Assembly (NCBI GenBank): GCA_015057555.1
Contig: SVEC01000023.1
Location: 1-39,915, forward strand
Direction of reading: 5' to 3'
DNA: 39,915 nucleotides
Origin: Lachnospiraceae bacterium
Lineage (GTDB): Bacteria > Bacillota > Clostridia > Lachnospirales > Lachnospiraceae
Within the stretch, counting starts at the first letter, position 1. Every line of letters starts with the position of its first letter. A program made the translations under genes and the position numbers. Shown piece by piece: positions 1-8,098 of this stretch. The notes beneath the pieces were generated by a model. It did no database searches. It saw only the letters and a list, made by a program, of their open reading frames with translations, and was not told the DNA's origin.

Positions 1-633
1 GTTGCATTAAATGATACAACTGAAACTACTGAAACAGTTGAAGAAACAACAGAAACAGTTACTACTGAAACAGTAGAAGAAGAGCCTAGTGAAGAGCCTA
101 GCGTAGAAACTCCTAGCGAGAATACAACTACTACAACAACTACAACTCCTAGTGAAACTCCAAGTGTACCTACACATACACATAACTATAAGTCAACTGT
201 AACAAATGCAACTTGTACTTCACAAGGTTACACAACTTATACTTGCGAGTGTGGAGATAGTTATGTATCTAACTACACAAGTGGTAGCCATAACTATTCA
301 AATGGTGCTTGTACTACTTGTGGTACAGCAGACCCTAATGTTCAAAAGCATTGGTGTGGTACTCCTATGAAAATGATGAGTGGTTATATCCACCACCCAG
401 CAGAGGGTTACACAACTCTTATGGTTACTTTCAGTAATGGAGATAGAGTACCTTATGTAGATAAGGGAGATGGTGGTGCTTGGATTTCCGATTATATGCG
501 TGAAAACAACATCATTAGTTACTCTATCGCAGAACACTTTGTAGAAACAACACCCGCTTGGAGAGAAGAGAATGTAACTCAAATGTGTTGTCCATCTTGT
601 AGATATGCCGATAACGGTTTTGTAGCATATTAG
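1..633 (+). CDS. C-terminal part of a Thr/Glu-rich surface protein (5' end outside window)
   Basis: Frame 1 is open from the first base to TAG at 631-633, giving 210 codons with no start, so the gene is cut by the window edge. The visible protein opens with a Thr/Glu/Pro/Ser stalk (about residues 1-58). A Cys- and Tyr-rich stretch with the pattern GYTTYTCECGDSY follows at about residues 77-90, then ACTTCG and a C-terminal domain of about 100 residues with a CCPSC motif near the end. The GYTTYTC-type module recurs in secreted clostridial proteins; the Cys pairs could bind metal, which is inference. It lies on the AT-rich side of the recombinase and is probably cargo of the mobile element. No sortase motif is seen at the C-terminus. 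Confidence 0.75.
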   Translation, partial: VALNDTTETTETVEETTETVTTETVEEEPSEEPSVETPSENTTTTTTTTPSETPSVPTHTHNYKSTVTNATCTSQGYTTYTCECGDSYVSNYTSGSHNYSNGACTTCGTADPNVQKHWCGTPMKMMSGYIHHPAEGYTTLMVTFSNGDRVPYVDKGDGGAWISDYMRENNIISYSIAEHFVETTPAWREENVTQMCCPSCRYADNGFVAY

Positions 634-663
634 TATTGCCCTATATATACTCTCTCGGAGAGT

Positions 664-691
664 AAGCCACCTTTTTAGGTGGCTTTTTTCT
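664..691 (+). terminator. Rho-independent terminator
   Basis: An 8-bp perfect stem, AAGCCACC (664-671) with GGTGGCTT (678-685), has a 6-nt loop and runs into a T tract. It ends the surface-protein gene. Confidence 0.85.
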
Positions 692-710
692 TGTTTTTAC
701 GATAATAATG

Positions 711-896
711 TTATGCACTTGTCTTTTGTGTGATTTGTGCGTTTACATCATCTACTGTTAAACCTTTCTTGAAAAATGTATTATATGTTCCAAATACAAG
801 TAAGGCTACTATTATAATTGCACTCACACTAAATATAATTGCTTTATTTGTTGTTTGCTTTTTATGTAATGCTTGAATTTTGGCTTGTCTTTCCAT
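711..896 (-). CDS. Small single-pass membrane protein, possibly 5'-truncated
   Basis: The 61 codons encode a basic N-terminus (MERQAKIQALHKK), one hydrophobic helix at about residues 19-37 and a short polar tail. Function is unknown. The same frame stays open about 70 bases upstream of this ATG, to roughly base 965, and reads as a charged heptad-like helix rich in E, K and Q without another ATG. The ATG also has no good Shine-Dalgarno site. The gene may therefore have lost its original start. Its strand is opposite to all neighbouring element genes. Confidence 0.45.
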   Translation of the reverse strand: MERQAKIQALHKKQTTNKAIIFSVSAIIIVALLVFGTYNTFFKKGLTVDDVNAQITQKTSA

Positions 897-1115
897 TATC
901 TTTTCTTGAATAGATGCCTCTAATTCTCTTTGCTTTTTTGCCTCTCTAAAATAAAGCCCTATTTAATTGTAATAGAATAATTCTGTTAAAAATCTAGGAA
1001 AGGAGAAAATTAATATGTTAAAAGCCAACTGTAAATGAAGTGCTATTTAATTATATAGTAATCAATACTATAAAAATAATAATGCGTTGTGCATTATAGA
1101 AAGGGGATTATGCTT

Positions 1116-1337
1116 ATGGAAAAAGAAACATTTACACACGATTTCAAATCTGCCATCTTTGACGAAATGCAAAAAGAGGTTTTAGATGAGTATGGTGTAC
1201 CATATTGTAAGTGGGATTCACTAATTGATGCCTATAAAGTTATTCGTCATCAAATTGGCATTGATGAATTCGCTTATTATGATATTTTAGAAAGTATGTA
1301 CAAAGCTCGTAAGACTCTGGACAATATGAGTTTCTAA
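1116..1337 (+). CDS. Small acidic protein, family A (copy 1)
   Basis: A 73-residue protein of unknown function. The ATG at 1116 is chosen over in-frame ATGs at 1089 and 1110 because AAAGGGG (1100-1106) lies 9 bases upstream. The C-terminal half (YKVIRHQIGIDEFAYYDILE) aligns with that of the 60-residue protein at 2502-2684 (YKKARVRIGISEETYSKMVE), so the two are paralogues. No signal peptide or membrane segment is visible. It is followed by a family B gene. It probably belongs to the cargo of the element carrying the serine recombinase. Confidence 0.65.
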   Translation: MEKETFTHDFKSAIFDEMQKEVLDEYGVPYCKWDSLIDAYKVIRHQIGIDEFAYYDILESMYKARKTLDNMSF

Positions 1338-1344
1338 AAACAAT

Positions 1345-1383
1345 GCTAGCAGTCTGCTGATATATAATCGGTTTTCTGCTAGC
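1345..1383. repeat. Inverted repeat after the family A gene
   Basis: GCTAGCAG (1345-1352) and CTGCTAGC (1376-1383) are perfectly complementary with 23 bases between them. No T run follows directly, so this is either a weak terminator or a structured spacer ahead of the promoter at 1397. Confidence 0.4.
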
Positions 1384-1396
1384 GTATTCAAAAGAC

Positions 1397-1425
1397 TTGT
1401 TACTAATAATGTCAACTGATATAAT
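1397..1425 (+). promoter_or_regulatory. Sigma-A promoter for the family B gene
   Basis: TTGTTA (1397-1402) and TATAAT (1420-1425) are separated by 17 bp and lie just upstream of the gene starting at 1454. Confidence 0.55.
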
Positions 1426-1453
1426 TTGGTTATAAACTAATGGAGGTATTTTT

Positions 1454-1804
1454 ATGGTAGCAATTAGAAATGATGAAGGAAAGCCATGTATTAAGATTAT
1501 GGATAACACTCCAGTACTCGATATGCTTTCTCTTTGTGATAAGATTGAAAAAGGGCTTAAGGAAAAAGAATATAATATCGAAAATGTAGAAGTTATCTGT
1601 GACCGTTGTATTATATCATTAATTATATCTATACGAGATAATAATGAAACTCTTTATCTTGGCTATAGGATTGATGAACAGCACGATAAAGATTACTTTT
1701 ATCTCGTTCCAAACGGATTATCATTACCTGATGAGTATATAGATGAGCTTTGGGATGATTTTTACGAAAAAATAATCAACGATATTTTTGATATTTTGAG
1801 TTAA
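1454..1804 (+). CDS. Small acidic protein, family B (copy 1)
   Basis: A 116-residue soluble acidic protein, not recognised. It is clearly paralogous to the protein at 2062-2427. Both have a short N-terminal [KR]NDxG segment, a helix of type LCxKIExGLxEKxY (here at about residues 27-40), a beta-rich middle, and the same end (DIFDILS versus DVFDIMSK). AATGGAGG lies upstream of the ATG at good spacing. It has its own promoter (1397-1425) and terminator (1834-1860), so it is a stand-alone transcription unit. The size and acidity resemble immunity or anti-restriction proteins, but nothing in the sequence proves that. Confidence 0.7.
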   Translation: MVAIRNDEGKPCIKIMDNTPVLDMLSLCDKIEKGLKEKEYNIENVEVICDRCIISLIISIRDNNETLYLGYRIDEQHDKDYFYLVPNGLSLPDEYIDELWDDFYEKIINDIFDILS

Positions 1805-1833
1805 TAATACTTTTTCCATATGTATATAAATCT

Positions 1834-1860
1834 GAGACTGTGTAACGCAGTCTCTTTTTT
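1834..1860 (+). terminator. Rho-independent terminator
   Basis: Stem GAGACTG (1834-1840) pairs with CAGTCTC (1848-1854), followed by a T run; it ends the first family B gene. Confidence 0.85.
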
Positions 1861-2061
1861 ATACACAAAAACAGGCTAAAATCTATTGATAAATACTATG
1901 TTTTTTTTATAATCAAAAAATTTATTAAAAAATTTTAAAAAAATTGCTCCAAACTGTGAACTTTTTAAATAAAGATTGATAAAATGTAAATATAACAAAA
2001 TTGTACAATTTGTTTAATAACTATATTATTTAAAATTTACTTTAGAAAGGAAATTAAAATT

Positions 2062-2427
2062 ATGAACAGAATTTTATTAACAAAAGACAATGATGGGGAT
2101 ATGTGTATCAGAATTAATAATGATGCATCTGCCCTAGAATTGCAAAATTTATGTAAGAAAATCGAAAGTGGTCTTACTGAGAAAGGATATATAGTTGGTT
2201 CGGTAGACCTTATCATCAATGACCAGTTTGTAACCATAAGCATCGAAATGCTTGATAGTGATTACGATAAAATTGGGCTTGTAGAGTATTCGACTAATGA
2301 GCAAAATGGAGATTATTATGATTTGTTTCCTATTAAAACAAGTGCATCAAATAAATGTTATCAAAATAAATGGGATGAATATATGTCCAATATAGTTGAT
2401 GATGTGTTTGATATTATGAGTAAATAA
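2062..2427 (+). CDS. Small acidic protein, family B (copy 2)
   Basis: A 121-residue soluble acidic protein of unknown function, paralogous to the one at 1454-1804 along its whole length, with diverged sequence. The shared helix is ALELQNLCKKIESGLTEKGY at about residues 24-43. The ATG is preceded by AGAAAGGA. Upstream DNA is very AT-rich, with TTGTAC (2001-2006) and TATTAT (2024-2029) 17 bp apart as a possible promoter. A terminator follows at 2449. In this copy the family A partner lies downstream (2502), the reverse of the first pair. Confidence 0.7.
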   Translation: MNRILLTKDNDGDMCIRINNDASALELQNLCKKIESGLTEKGYIVGSVDLIINDQFVTISIEMLDSDYDKIGLVEYSTNEQNGDYYDLFPIKTSASNKCYQNKWDEYMSNIVDDVFDIMSK

Positions 2428-2448
2428 TTACATAGTATTTCCAAAATT

Positions 2449-2475
2449 AAGACGGATTCAGTTCCGTCTTTTTTT
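2449..2475 (+). terminator. Rho-independent terminator
   Basis: Stem AAGACGGA (2449-2456) pairs with TCCGTCTT (2463-2470) and is followed by a run of T. Confidence 0.85.
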
Positions 2476-2501
2476 AATGCAAAAAATAAGGAGAGATAAA
2501 A

Positions 2502-2684
2502 ATGATAATCAAAAATATTGATATAAAAGAAATTTTAGAAGCATTTGATATTCCAGAAGATATTTTTCAACTCTTATTAGAAGAATATAAGAAGGCAAGA
2601 GTAAGAATTGGCATTAGCGAAGAAACATATTCAAAGATGGTTGAGTGTATCTTGGATTCGCTTGTAGAACAGTTATACACCTAA
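2502..2684 (+). CDS. Small acidic protein, family A (copy 2)
   Basis: A 60-residue protein of unknown function with AAGGAGAG 6-7 bases before the ATG. Residues 28-51 align with the C-terminal half of the protein at 1116-1337, including the IGI turn and the following helix. It has no membrane segment. It sits between the second family B gene and a 42-residue gene, upstream of the serine recombinase, all on the same strand. Confidence 0.65.
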   Translation: MIIKNIDIKEILEAFDIPEDIFQLLLEEYKKARVRIGISEETYSKMVECILDSLVEQLYT

Positions 2685-2729
2685 CAAAGAGTATACAACA
2701 TAGATAAATAATAGAAATGGGGGCTATGC

Positions 2730-2858
2730 ATGGTTGAAATGACACATGAACAGGAACTAAACCTTGAACGCTTTGCTAGCTTACTGGTTGAACTTATAGA
2801 AAGACACGCTGATGCAGTGGATAAGGAAGAAATGGAAAATAAAATGCTTATAACTTAA
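2730..2858 (+). CDS. 42-residue helical protein upstream of the recombinase
   Basis: The reading frame MVEMTHEQELNLERFASLLV continues for 22 more residues to TAA at 2856-2858. It is acidic and predicted helical. A G-rich site (GGGGG, 2719-2723) lies 6 bases upstream. The overlapping ATG at 2726 stops after three codons, so 2730 is the start. A strong terminator follows within 3 bases, which supports a real gene. Tiny helical proteins are often found just upstream of large serine recombinases in clostridial elements, where they may act as accessory or excision factors; that role is inference here. Confidence 0.55.
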   Translation: MVEMTHEQELNLERFASLLVELIERHADAVDKEEMENKMLIT

Positions 2859-2860
2859 CA

Positions 2861-2893
2861 AAAAGCTGGGGACGAGAAGTTTCCAGCTTTTTT
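2861..2893 (+). terminator. Rho-independent terminator
   Basis: Stem AAAAGCTGG (2861-2869) pairs with CCAGCTTTT (2883-2891) and ends in T. It separates the 42-residue gene from the recombinase. Confidence 0.85.
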
Positions 2894-2986
2894 ATGAATA
2901 CAGGACTTGATAAATTATAAAAGTGAAGTTACAATAGGGTAGAACAGTAATTATGTGTCCCGAAAAATAGAAAGGAGCAAGTATTT

Positions 2987-4672
2987 ATGGAAGCAAAAAA
3001 GACGAAAGTATATATATACACAAGAGTATCAACGGATATGCAGGTGGATGGTTATTCATTAGACGCACAAAAAGATAAACTAAAAAAGTATGCAGATTAT
3101 AATGATATGGTTATTGTTGGAGAATATTCAGACGAGGGTAAATCTGGGAAGAATATTACAGGCAGACCAGATTTTCAGAGAATGTTAAACGATATTGCTT
3201 GTAAAAAAGATGATGTGAAATTTGTATTAGTATTTAAGTTGTCACGATTTGGAAGAAACACAGCTGATACATTAAATTCATTACAATATTTACAGGATTT
3301 TGGGGTTAATTTGATAAGTACCGAAGATAAGATAGATTCAAGCGAGGGTACTGGAAAACTTATGATAAGTGTATTAAGTGCAGTTGCAGAAATTGAGCGT
3401 GAAAATATTTTAGTTCAGACAATGGCTGGAAGAAAGCAAAAAGCCAGAGAAGGAAAATGGAATGGTGGATTTGCTCCTTATGGCTATAAACTGAATAAGG
3501 AAACAAGTATATTGGAAATTGCAGAAGATGAAGCCGAAGCAATTAGAATTATTTTTGATAAGTTTGTGCATACCGATATGGGATATAATGGTGTAGTAAA
3601 CTATTTGAACAATAATGGAATTAAGAAGAAAGCTAGACAGAACGGACATTTAACCAGTTTTACAACATCAACAGTAAAAGCGATTTTGGATAATCCCGTA
3701 TATGCTGGTAAAATTGCGTATGAAAGAAGAAAGAATACAAAGATAGAAGGTACTCGTAATGAATATCATATCGTGCCACAAAAGGAATATCCTGTGTATG
3801 ATGGCAAGCATGAAGCAATCATAGATATTAAGTTATGGCAAGATGCACAGGCGAAACGAAAAGCTACAGCAAAACGCTTAGAAAAGAAACATGGCATAGA
3901 CCATGAACATGTATTAAGTGGAATCATTAAATGTCCTGTTTGTGGTGCTGGCATGTATGGTAACAGAAAGACTGCAAAGAAAAAGGATGGTACATATTAT
4001 CCAACATATTATTCTTATGCTTGCAAGCATAGAACTTATAAGAACGGACATAAATGTGATTATCATAAACAATGGAATGAAAGCAAGGTAGATGAGGCAG
4101 TTGCAGAAATAATAAAGAAATTAGTACAGAATCCGAGATTTTCAGAAGTGATGAAAACAAAGATAAATACTAAAGTAGATACAGCCGAAGCAGAAAGAGA
4201 ATTAGAAAATGCAAAAAAATTGTTGCGACAAGCTGAGGTTGTAAAGGATAAGATTATATTACAGTTAGATAATTTGGATGTTTTGGATAAAAATTATGAC
4301 CGAAAATATGACGATATGCAGAAGCGTTTAGATAGCAGTTATGAAAAAATTGCTGATGCAGAAGAAATAATTTCCATTTGTGAAGATAAGTTGTATAATA
4401 TCCAAAAAGATAAAATTACCAGCGATAATATTTATAATTACTTGGTTGTATTTGAAAGCATTTATGATGATTTAACCGATATGGAAAAGAAACAGTTTTT
4501 TAATACATTGCTACATGAAGTACAAGTGTTTGAAAAAGAACAGGAAAACGGACAGATAATTAAGTCGATGCGTTTCAAGTTCCCTGTGTATTATAATGGA
4601 GAATTTACTGATACAATAATTCGGGACAAGAAAGAAACAGTCGAGACGGTAGTTCTGCTGGCGAGGGAATGA
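2987..4672 (+). CDS. Large serine recombinase (integrase of a mobile element)
   Basis: A 561-residue site-specific recombinase. The N-terminal resolvase domain (about 1-150) has YTRVST with catalytic Ser15, and the SRFGR and AEIERENI segments. The recombinase domain (about 160-290) includes the usual GGFAPYGY start. A zinc ribbon follows with Cys316, Cys319, Cys346 and Cys357, then a long charged coiled coil (about 395-480) and a C-terminal tail. Length and order match integrases of conjugative or mobilizable clostridial elements. AAAGGAG lies upstream of the ATG. The final residues (VETVVLLARE) match the C-terminus of RlmD/RumA methyltransferases, including the one at 28536-29780 (IETVVLLSR). 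This suggests the att site falls within the end of this gene, so the tail is chromosome-encoded. The function is secure; the att interpretation is inference. Confidence 0.95.
   Translation: MEAKKTKVYIYTRVSTDMQVDGYSLDAQKDKLKKYADYNDMVIVGEYSDEGKSGKNITGRPDFQRMLNDIACKKDDVKFVLVFKLSRFGRNTADTLNSLQYLQDFGVNLISTEDKIDSSEGTGKLMISVLSAVAEIERENILVQTMAGRKQKAREGKWNGGFAPYGYKLNKETSILEIAEDEAEAIRIIFDKFVHTDMGYNGVVNYLNNNGIKKKARQNGHLTSFTTSTVKAILDNPVYAGKIAYERRKNTKIEGTRNEYHIVPQKEYPVYDGKHEAIIDIKLWQDAQAKRKATAKRLEKKHGIDHEHVLSGIIKCPVCGAGMYGNRKTAKKKDGTYYPTYYSYACKHRTYKNGHKCDYHKQWNESKVDEAVAEIIKKLVQNPRFSEVMKTKINTKVDTAEAERELENAKKLLRQAEVVKDKIILQLDNLDVLDKNYDRKYDDMQKRLDSSYEKIADAEEIISICEDKLYNIQKDKITSDNIYNYLVVFESIYDDLTDMEKKQFFNTLLHEVQVFEKEQENGQIIKSMRFKFPVYYNGEFTDTIIRDKKETVETVVLLARE
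4640..4672 (+). other. Putative right attachment site (attR) in the recombinase 3' end
   Basis: This stretch encodes VETVVLLARE and the stop, matching in protein the end of an rlmD/rumA gene. The element with its small genes lies to the left and ordinary chromosomal genes to the right. No second copy of the core GAGACGGTAG was found between 1 and 2987, so the left end must be outside the window. Just after it, a 20-codon frame (4669-4731, ATGA overlap with the recombinase stop) may be a remnant of the original downstream DNA. Confidence 0.45.
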
Positions 4673-4770
4673 TGACCCAAGAGAGTACAGTTTTTGTTAG
4701 CATAGATGATGGGGAACTATATGTAGGTTAATGAAATATAGTCTGCAATAGCGAAGGAGTAGATGAAACT

Positions 4771-5607
4771 ATGGGAAAGCTATATGATGAGGTAATGAAC
4801 GTTATTGATTTTCGGCTTGATGAGAGTGAGGAGAGTTTAGAGGAAAAGGTTTGCAATAAAGAAAAGAAAATTATGAATATTTTGTTTTGGACAAATATTA
4901 TAGTTTTATCCTTTGCAATCTTTTGCATTATAGACGAATTTCCGTTGGGGGCCTTGACCTTTCCTTTTTGGATAACACTGAGTGTAATGATTATCAGACA
5001 TTATCAGGTGAAACATCAAAAGCGAATAAATGTGCTGATGAATGATAAAGGCAATTTTAATAGTTTGCTGACGGTATATTTGGTGAGGGCAAAGTACCAT
5101 ACGATTAGTAAAAAGACAAGCTATGTCTTGTTGTGGAATATTAGCAGTAGCCTTTTTTATCTGGGGAAAACTGATGAAGGTAAGAAGGTTATAGATTTAA
5201 TTAAGAGATTTTGCGATACACCAGAAGGGAATGCACAAAGGTTATTTTATTATGCTATGGAAGCCCGAATTCGCATGGATAAAGAAGGGGTAAAGCAATG
5301 TATTGAAGAGTTAGAGACGATTATGCCACAGATAAAAAAGCCCTACATAATTAAGACATATGATACTATATTAAAATATCCTTTGAGTATAGAGGTAGAA
5401 GAAAAAGGCGACTACGCCAAGGCTTTAGAGCTTGTAAAAGAAGATGAAAAGGAAGGCTTGTTTATGAAGGTAAGTCGCAATTATCGGTTATACAAGGTTG
5501 CCAAAGTGGCTGGTATGAATCAGGAGGCGCAGGGACACCGTGCCTTCGTAATAGAAAACGGCGGAGATACAATGTATAGTAGGGAATTGATTGACGAGAA
5601 GTTATAG
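4771..5607 (+). CDS. Membrane protein with TPR-like cytoplasmic domain (paralogue 1)
   Basis: A 278-residue protein. The N-terminus (GKLYDEVMNVIDFR) is followed by two hydrophobic helices at about residues 35-53 and 57-76. The rest is an alpha-helical region resembling tetratricopeptide repeats, with LFYLGKTDEGKKVIDLIKRF and GDYAKALELVKE as repeat-like segments. It ends in HRAFVIENGGDTMYSRELI, nearly the same as in the paralogue at 7217-8047. AAGGAG lies 11 bases before the ATG. The stop overlaps the ribosome binding site of the next gene, so the two are cotranscribed. It is probably a membrane-attached scaffold; no catalytic motif is visible. Confidence 0.75.
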   Translation: MGKLYDEVMNVIDFRLDESEESLEEKVCNKEKKIMNILFWTNIIVLSFAIFCIIDEFPLGALTFPFWITLSVMIIRHYQVKHQKRINVLMNDKGNFNSLLTVYLVRAKYHTISKKTSYVLLWNISSSLFYLGKTDEGKKVIDLIKRFCDTPEGNAQRLFYYAMEARIRMDKEGVKQCIEELETIMPQIKKPYIIKTYDTILKYPLSIEVEEKGDYAKALELVKEDEKEGLFMKVSRNYRLYKVAKVAGMNQEAQGHRAFVIENGGDTMYSRELIDEKL

Positions 5608-5621
5608 GAGGAATGTTTACA

Positions 5622-7073
5622 ATGGAGAACAACAATTTAAAACCTAAGTCAATAGGGGGAATATCCTTTAAGGAGGAAGCTGCAAAGTCGAGTCAGCCAT
5701 CTTATCAAAATCAGAGTAGTCAGCCTCAGGGAGGTGGTAAATCTTCTGGTGCGGATAAGAGCGTTATTATATGCTGGATTTTAGGGGCTATTGCATTAGT
5801 TTTGCTTATAGTTTTGATTGTTGCAATTGTTAAAAAGAATTCTTCTTCAGATGACAGTAAGGAAACTACTGGTACTGAGACAACTGCCTCTGAAGATGAT
5901 GATGGTAAGACAGATGAGACCACAGAGGCTGATACAGAAGGGACAACTGAGAATACAACTGAAGCCACCACTGAGCAGACCACTACAGCATCTTCTTATG
6001 AGTACATTGCCCCAACAGCATTTAGTGGTGATTGGACTGATTTTCAAATATCCATTAACGGAGATTATTATCAATTTCCTTTCCCTTATTATGTGCTGAG
6101 TGCAAATGGTTGGGGAATAGATAATGCTCCGAGTAGTGTGGGCTCAGGTGAAACTGAGGTTGTATCTGCTGCAAGCCCACATAGTGGTAAAGATTTCACG
6201 TTTTATGTAACAAATCCTAATGCCACTGCTCAGCCAATAGATAGTTGCTTAGTAACAGCCCTTTTGATTGAAAGTGATTGCACTGAGGATGAGATAAAGC
6301 TTGCTGATAACATAGTTTTTCTAACTGCCACTAAGGATGATTTTAAGGCTACATTTGGAGCCCCTGACTTTGTTCAAGAGTATGAGGATATGGAGTATGT
6401 TTCCTATATAACTGACGATTATGAAGGTTGTTTGGAATTAGAGGTAGATGCAAATAAGGTTTGTTATAAAATATACATAGAAAATATGGCTATGCCAGAG
6501 GGATTAGAGGCCAACGTGGATATTCCTACAGAAGCACCGGAAATTAATGCTTCATATGTAGCACCTACAGGCCCATCAACAGATGTAGCGGATAGCATTA
6601 TTACTATAGATGGACAGAATTATAAGCTTCCTTGTCCGGTGTCAGAGTTTATAAAGAACGGCTGGAAGATGGAAACTATGACAGAGGACTATATCTACGG
6701 GGATTCTAGCACATTAAGTGCCTTTGAGAAGGATGGCGAGAAATTCTTCTGTACTATTACAAATTACACGGAGGATACAATATATACTGCAAATGGTATG
6801 GTTACTATGATTGATGCTTATGATGACTATGCAAAAGCAATTGAAATTGTATTCCCTGGTAACATAGCACTTTCAGGTAATGCAAGTCAGTTTGAGGCTG
6901 CATATAGTGGCTATGAGAATTACGTATGTGAGAGAGATGATGAATATGAAACTCTTTGCTACAATGTTTATATTCCGTTAAGTGGGGATAACGAAAGCAT
7001 ATTTATTTGGATAGATTGTGATTATAATACAGGTGAGATACTGGAGTATCAGTATGAGTATAGTGATTATTAA
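5622..7073 (+). CDS. Membrane-anchored protein with a duplicated extracellular domain
   Basis: A 483-residue protein. The ATG at 5622 is preferred over 5613 because AGGAGG (5606-5611) lies 10 bases from it but only 1 base from 5613. A cytoplasmic N-terminus (1-47, Gln/Ser/Gly-rich) leads to one membrane helix (48-70) and a Thr/Glu/Asp stalk (about 74-125). Two copies of the same domain follow, each starting with an ING/IDG-x-Y-x-[FL]-P pattern, then NGW, and each ending in a [LV]CY[KN][IV]YI segment. The family is not recognised. It sits between two paralogous TPR-like membrane proteins, suggesting a surface assembly. Orientation by the positive-inside rule places the repeats outside the cell. 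Confidence 0.75.
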   Translation: MENNNLKPKSIGGISFKEEAAKSSQPSYQNQSSQPQGGGKSSGADKSVIICWILGAIALVLLIVLIVAIVKKNSSSDDSKETTGTETTASEDDDGKTDETTEADTEGTTENTTEATTEQTTTASSYEYIAPTAFSGDWTDFQISINGDYYQFPFPYYVLSANGWGIDNAPSSVGSGETEVVSAASPHSGKDFTFYVTNPNATAQPIDSCLVTALLIESDCTEDEIKLADNIVFLTATKDDFKATFGAPDFVQEYEDMEYVSYITDDYEGCLELEVDANKVCYKIYIENMAMPEGLEANVDIPTEAPEINASYVAPTGPSTDVADSIITIDGQNYKLPCPVSEFIKNGWKMETMTEDYIYGDSSTLSAFEKDGEKFFCTITNYTEDTIYTANGMVTMIDAYDDYAKAIEIVFPGNIALSGNASQFEAAYSGYENYVCERDDEYETLCYNVYIPLSGDNESIFIWIDCDYNTGEILEYQYEYSDY

Positions 7074-7099
7074 TATATTAGTATTGAAATAGGGGATTA

Positions 7100-7201
7100 C
7101 TCCATAGTATTGGAACTTATGGAAAAGATGAAAATGAAATCCAAATTGCTATAGACCTGATAGAAGTGTTAGGGCCGGTGGATGAAGAGATAGAGAGCTG
7201 A
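7100..7201 (+). pseudogene. Possible gene remnant between the duplicated genes
   Basis: The short frame GTYGKDENEIQIAIDLIEVL and nine more residues runs to TGA at 7199-7201 and has a protein-like composition. It has no ATG and is closed upstream by a stop near 7090. It may be the tail of a lost gene copy. Weak evidence. Confidence 0.2.
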
Positions 7202-7216
7202 AGGAGAAAATAAGTT

Positions 7217-8047
7217 GTGTCAAAGTTGTATGACGATTTATTAAATATTATAGACTTTCGACCTGATAAGGAGGAAGAACAGGTTGCAGAGAAATATTTA
7301 AGGACATCCAATAGTATTTTTAATTATCGGAATAGCCTTCCTGTTTTCATTTTCTTATTTGTTTTGTCTCTATACCGTTTTGGTGACTACATAGGTTGCA
7401 TATTGATTTTGGTCTTGTTAATTGTGTTTTTGATTCTTTATGGATGCCATCATAAGAAATATCAGACGCGAATAAGTAGTTTGGTTAATAAATGTATGTT
7501 TAGTAAGGCATTGACTCCGTTTATGGTTATGTCACGTTATACCAGAAGGGCCAAGGAGGCTCAGGCCGTGCTCCCTGCCATTGGAAATGCTCTTTTTTAT
7601 CTGGGAAGATTTGAAGAGGCGAAGAATGTTGCCCGATTGATGAAAAAGTATTGTGATACACCTACAGGAAATATGCATAGAATATCTCTTTGCGCTGCCA
7701 TAGCCAGATATGAGATGGATAAAAGTGGCGTGGAGCAGTATACCAGAGAGCTTCAGATGCTTATTCCACAGGTGAATACACCATACATAACCAAGCTGTA
7801 CGAGGGTATATTAAAATATCCTTTGTATATGGAAGTGGAGGAAAGCTGTGACTATGCAAGAGCGTTAGAGATTCTGAGGGAGGAGCCAAATGAATCGTTG
7901 CTACAAAAGGTAAGCCGAAGCTATCGTTTGTGTAAAATTGCTATGTCGGCAGGGCTTAATGATGAGGCCCAAAAGCACCGTGCTTTTGTGTTGGAGAATG
8001 GTGGAGATACATTTTATAGGAGAGAGCTGGAGGGAACCATACGATAA
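7217..8047 (+). CDS. Membrane protein with TPR-like cytoplasmic domain (paralogue 2)
   Basis: A 276-residue paralogue of the protein at 4771-5607, similar from the first residues (SKLYDDLLNIIDFRPD) to the end (HRAFVLENGGDTFYRREL). It starts with GTG, with AAGGAG (7201-7206) 10 bases upstream. Two hydrophobic helices occupy about residues 39-55 and 58-77. The helical part has TPR-like units such as ALFYLGRFEEAKNVARLMKK and CDYARALEILRE. The conserved CDTP[ET]GN motif after the first unit marks the family. The pair arose by local duplication and brackets the anchored protein at 5622. Confidence 0.75.
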   Translation: MSKLYDDLLNIIDFRPDKEEEQVAEKYLRTSNSIFNYRNSLPVFIFLFVLSLYRFGDYIGCILILVLLIVFLILYGCHHKKYQTRISSLVNKCMFSKALTPFMVMSRYTRRAKEAQAVLPAIGNALFYLGRFEEAKNVARLMKKYCDTPTGNMHRISLCAAIARYEMDKSGVEQYTRELQMLIPQVNTPYITKLYEGILKYPLYMEVEESCDYARALEILREEPNESLLQKVSRSYRLCKIAMSAGLNDEAQKHRAFVLENGGDTFYRRELEGTIR

Positions 8048-8098
8048 TGGTGAATTCTGTTGGATCTATAGTGGTGGAGAGGATAAGGAAAAATATAT

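Noticed and set aside
4669..4731. 20-codon frame overlapping the recombinase stop (ATGA)
   Set aside because: Too short and without a recognisable product; kept only as a possible remnant in the attachment-site note.
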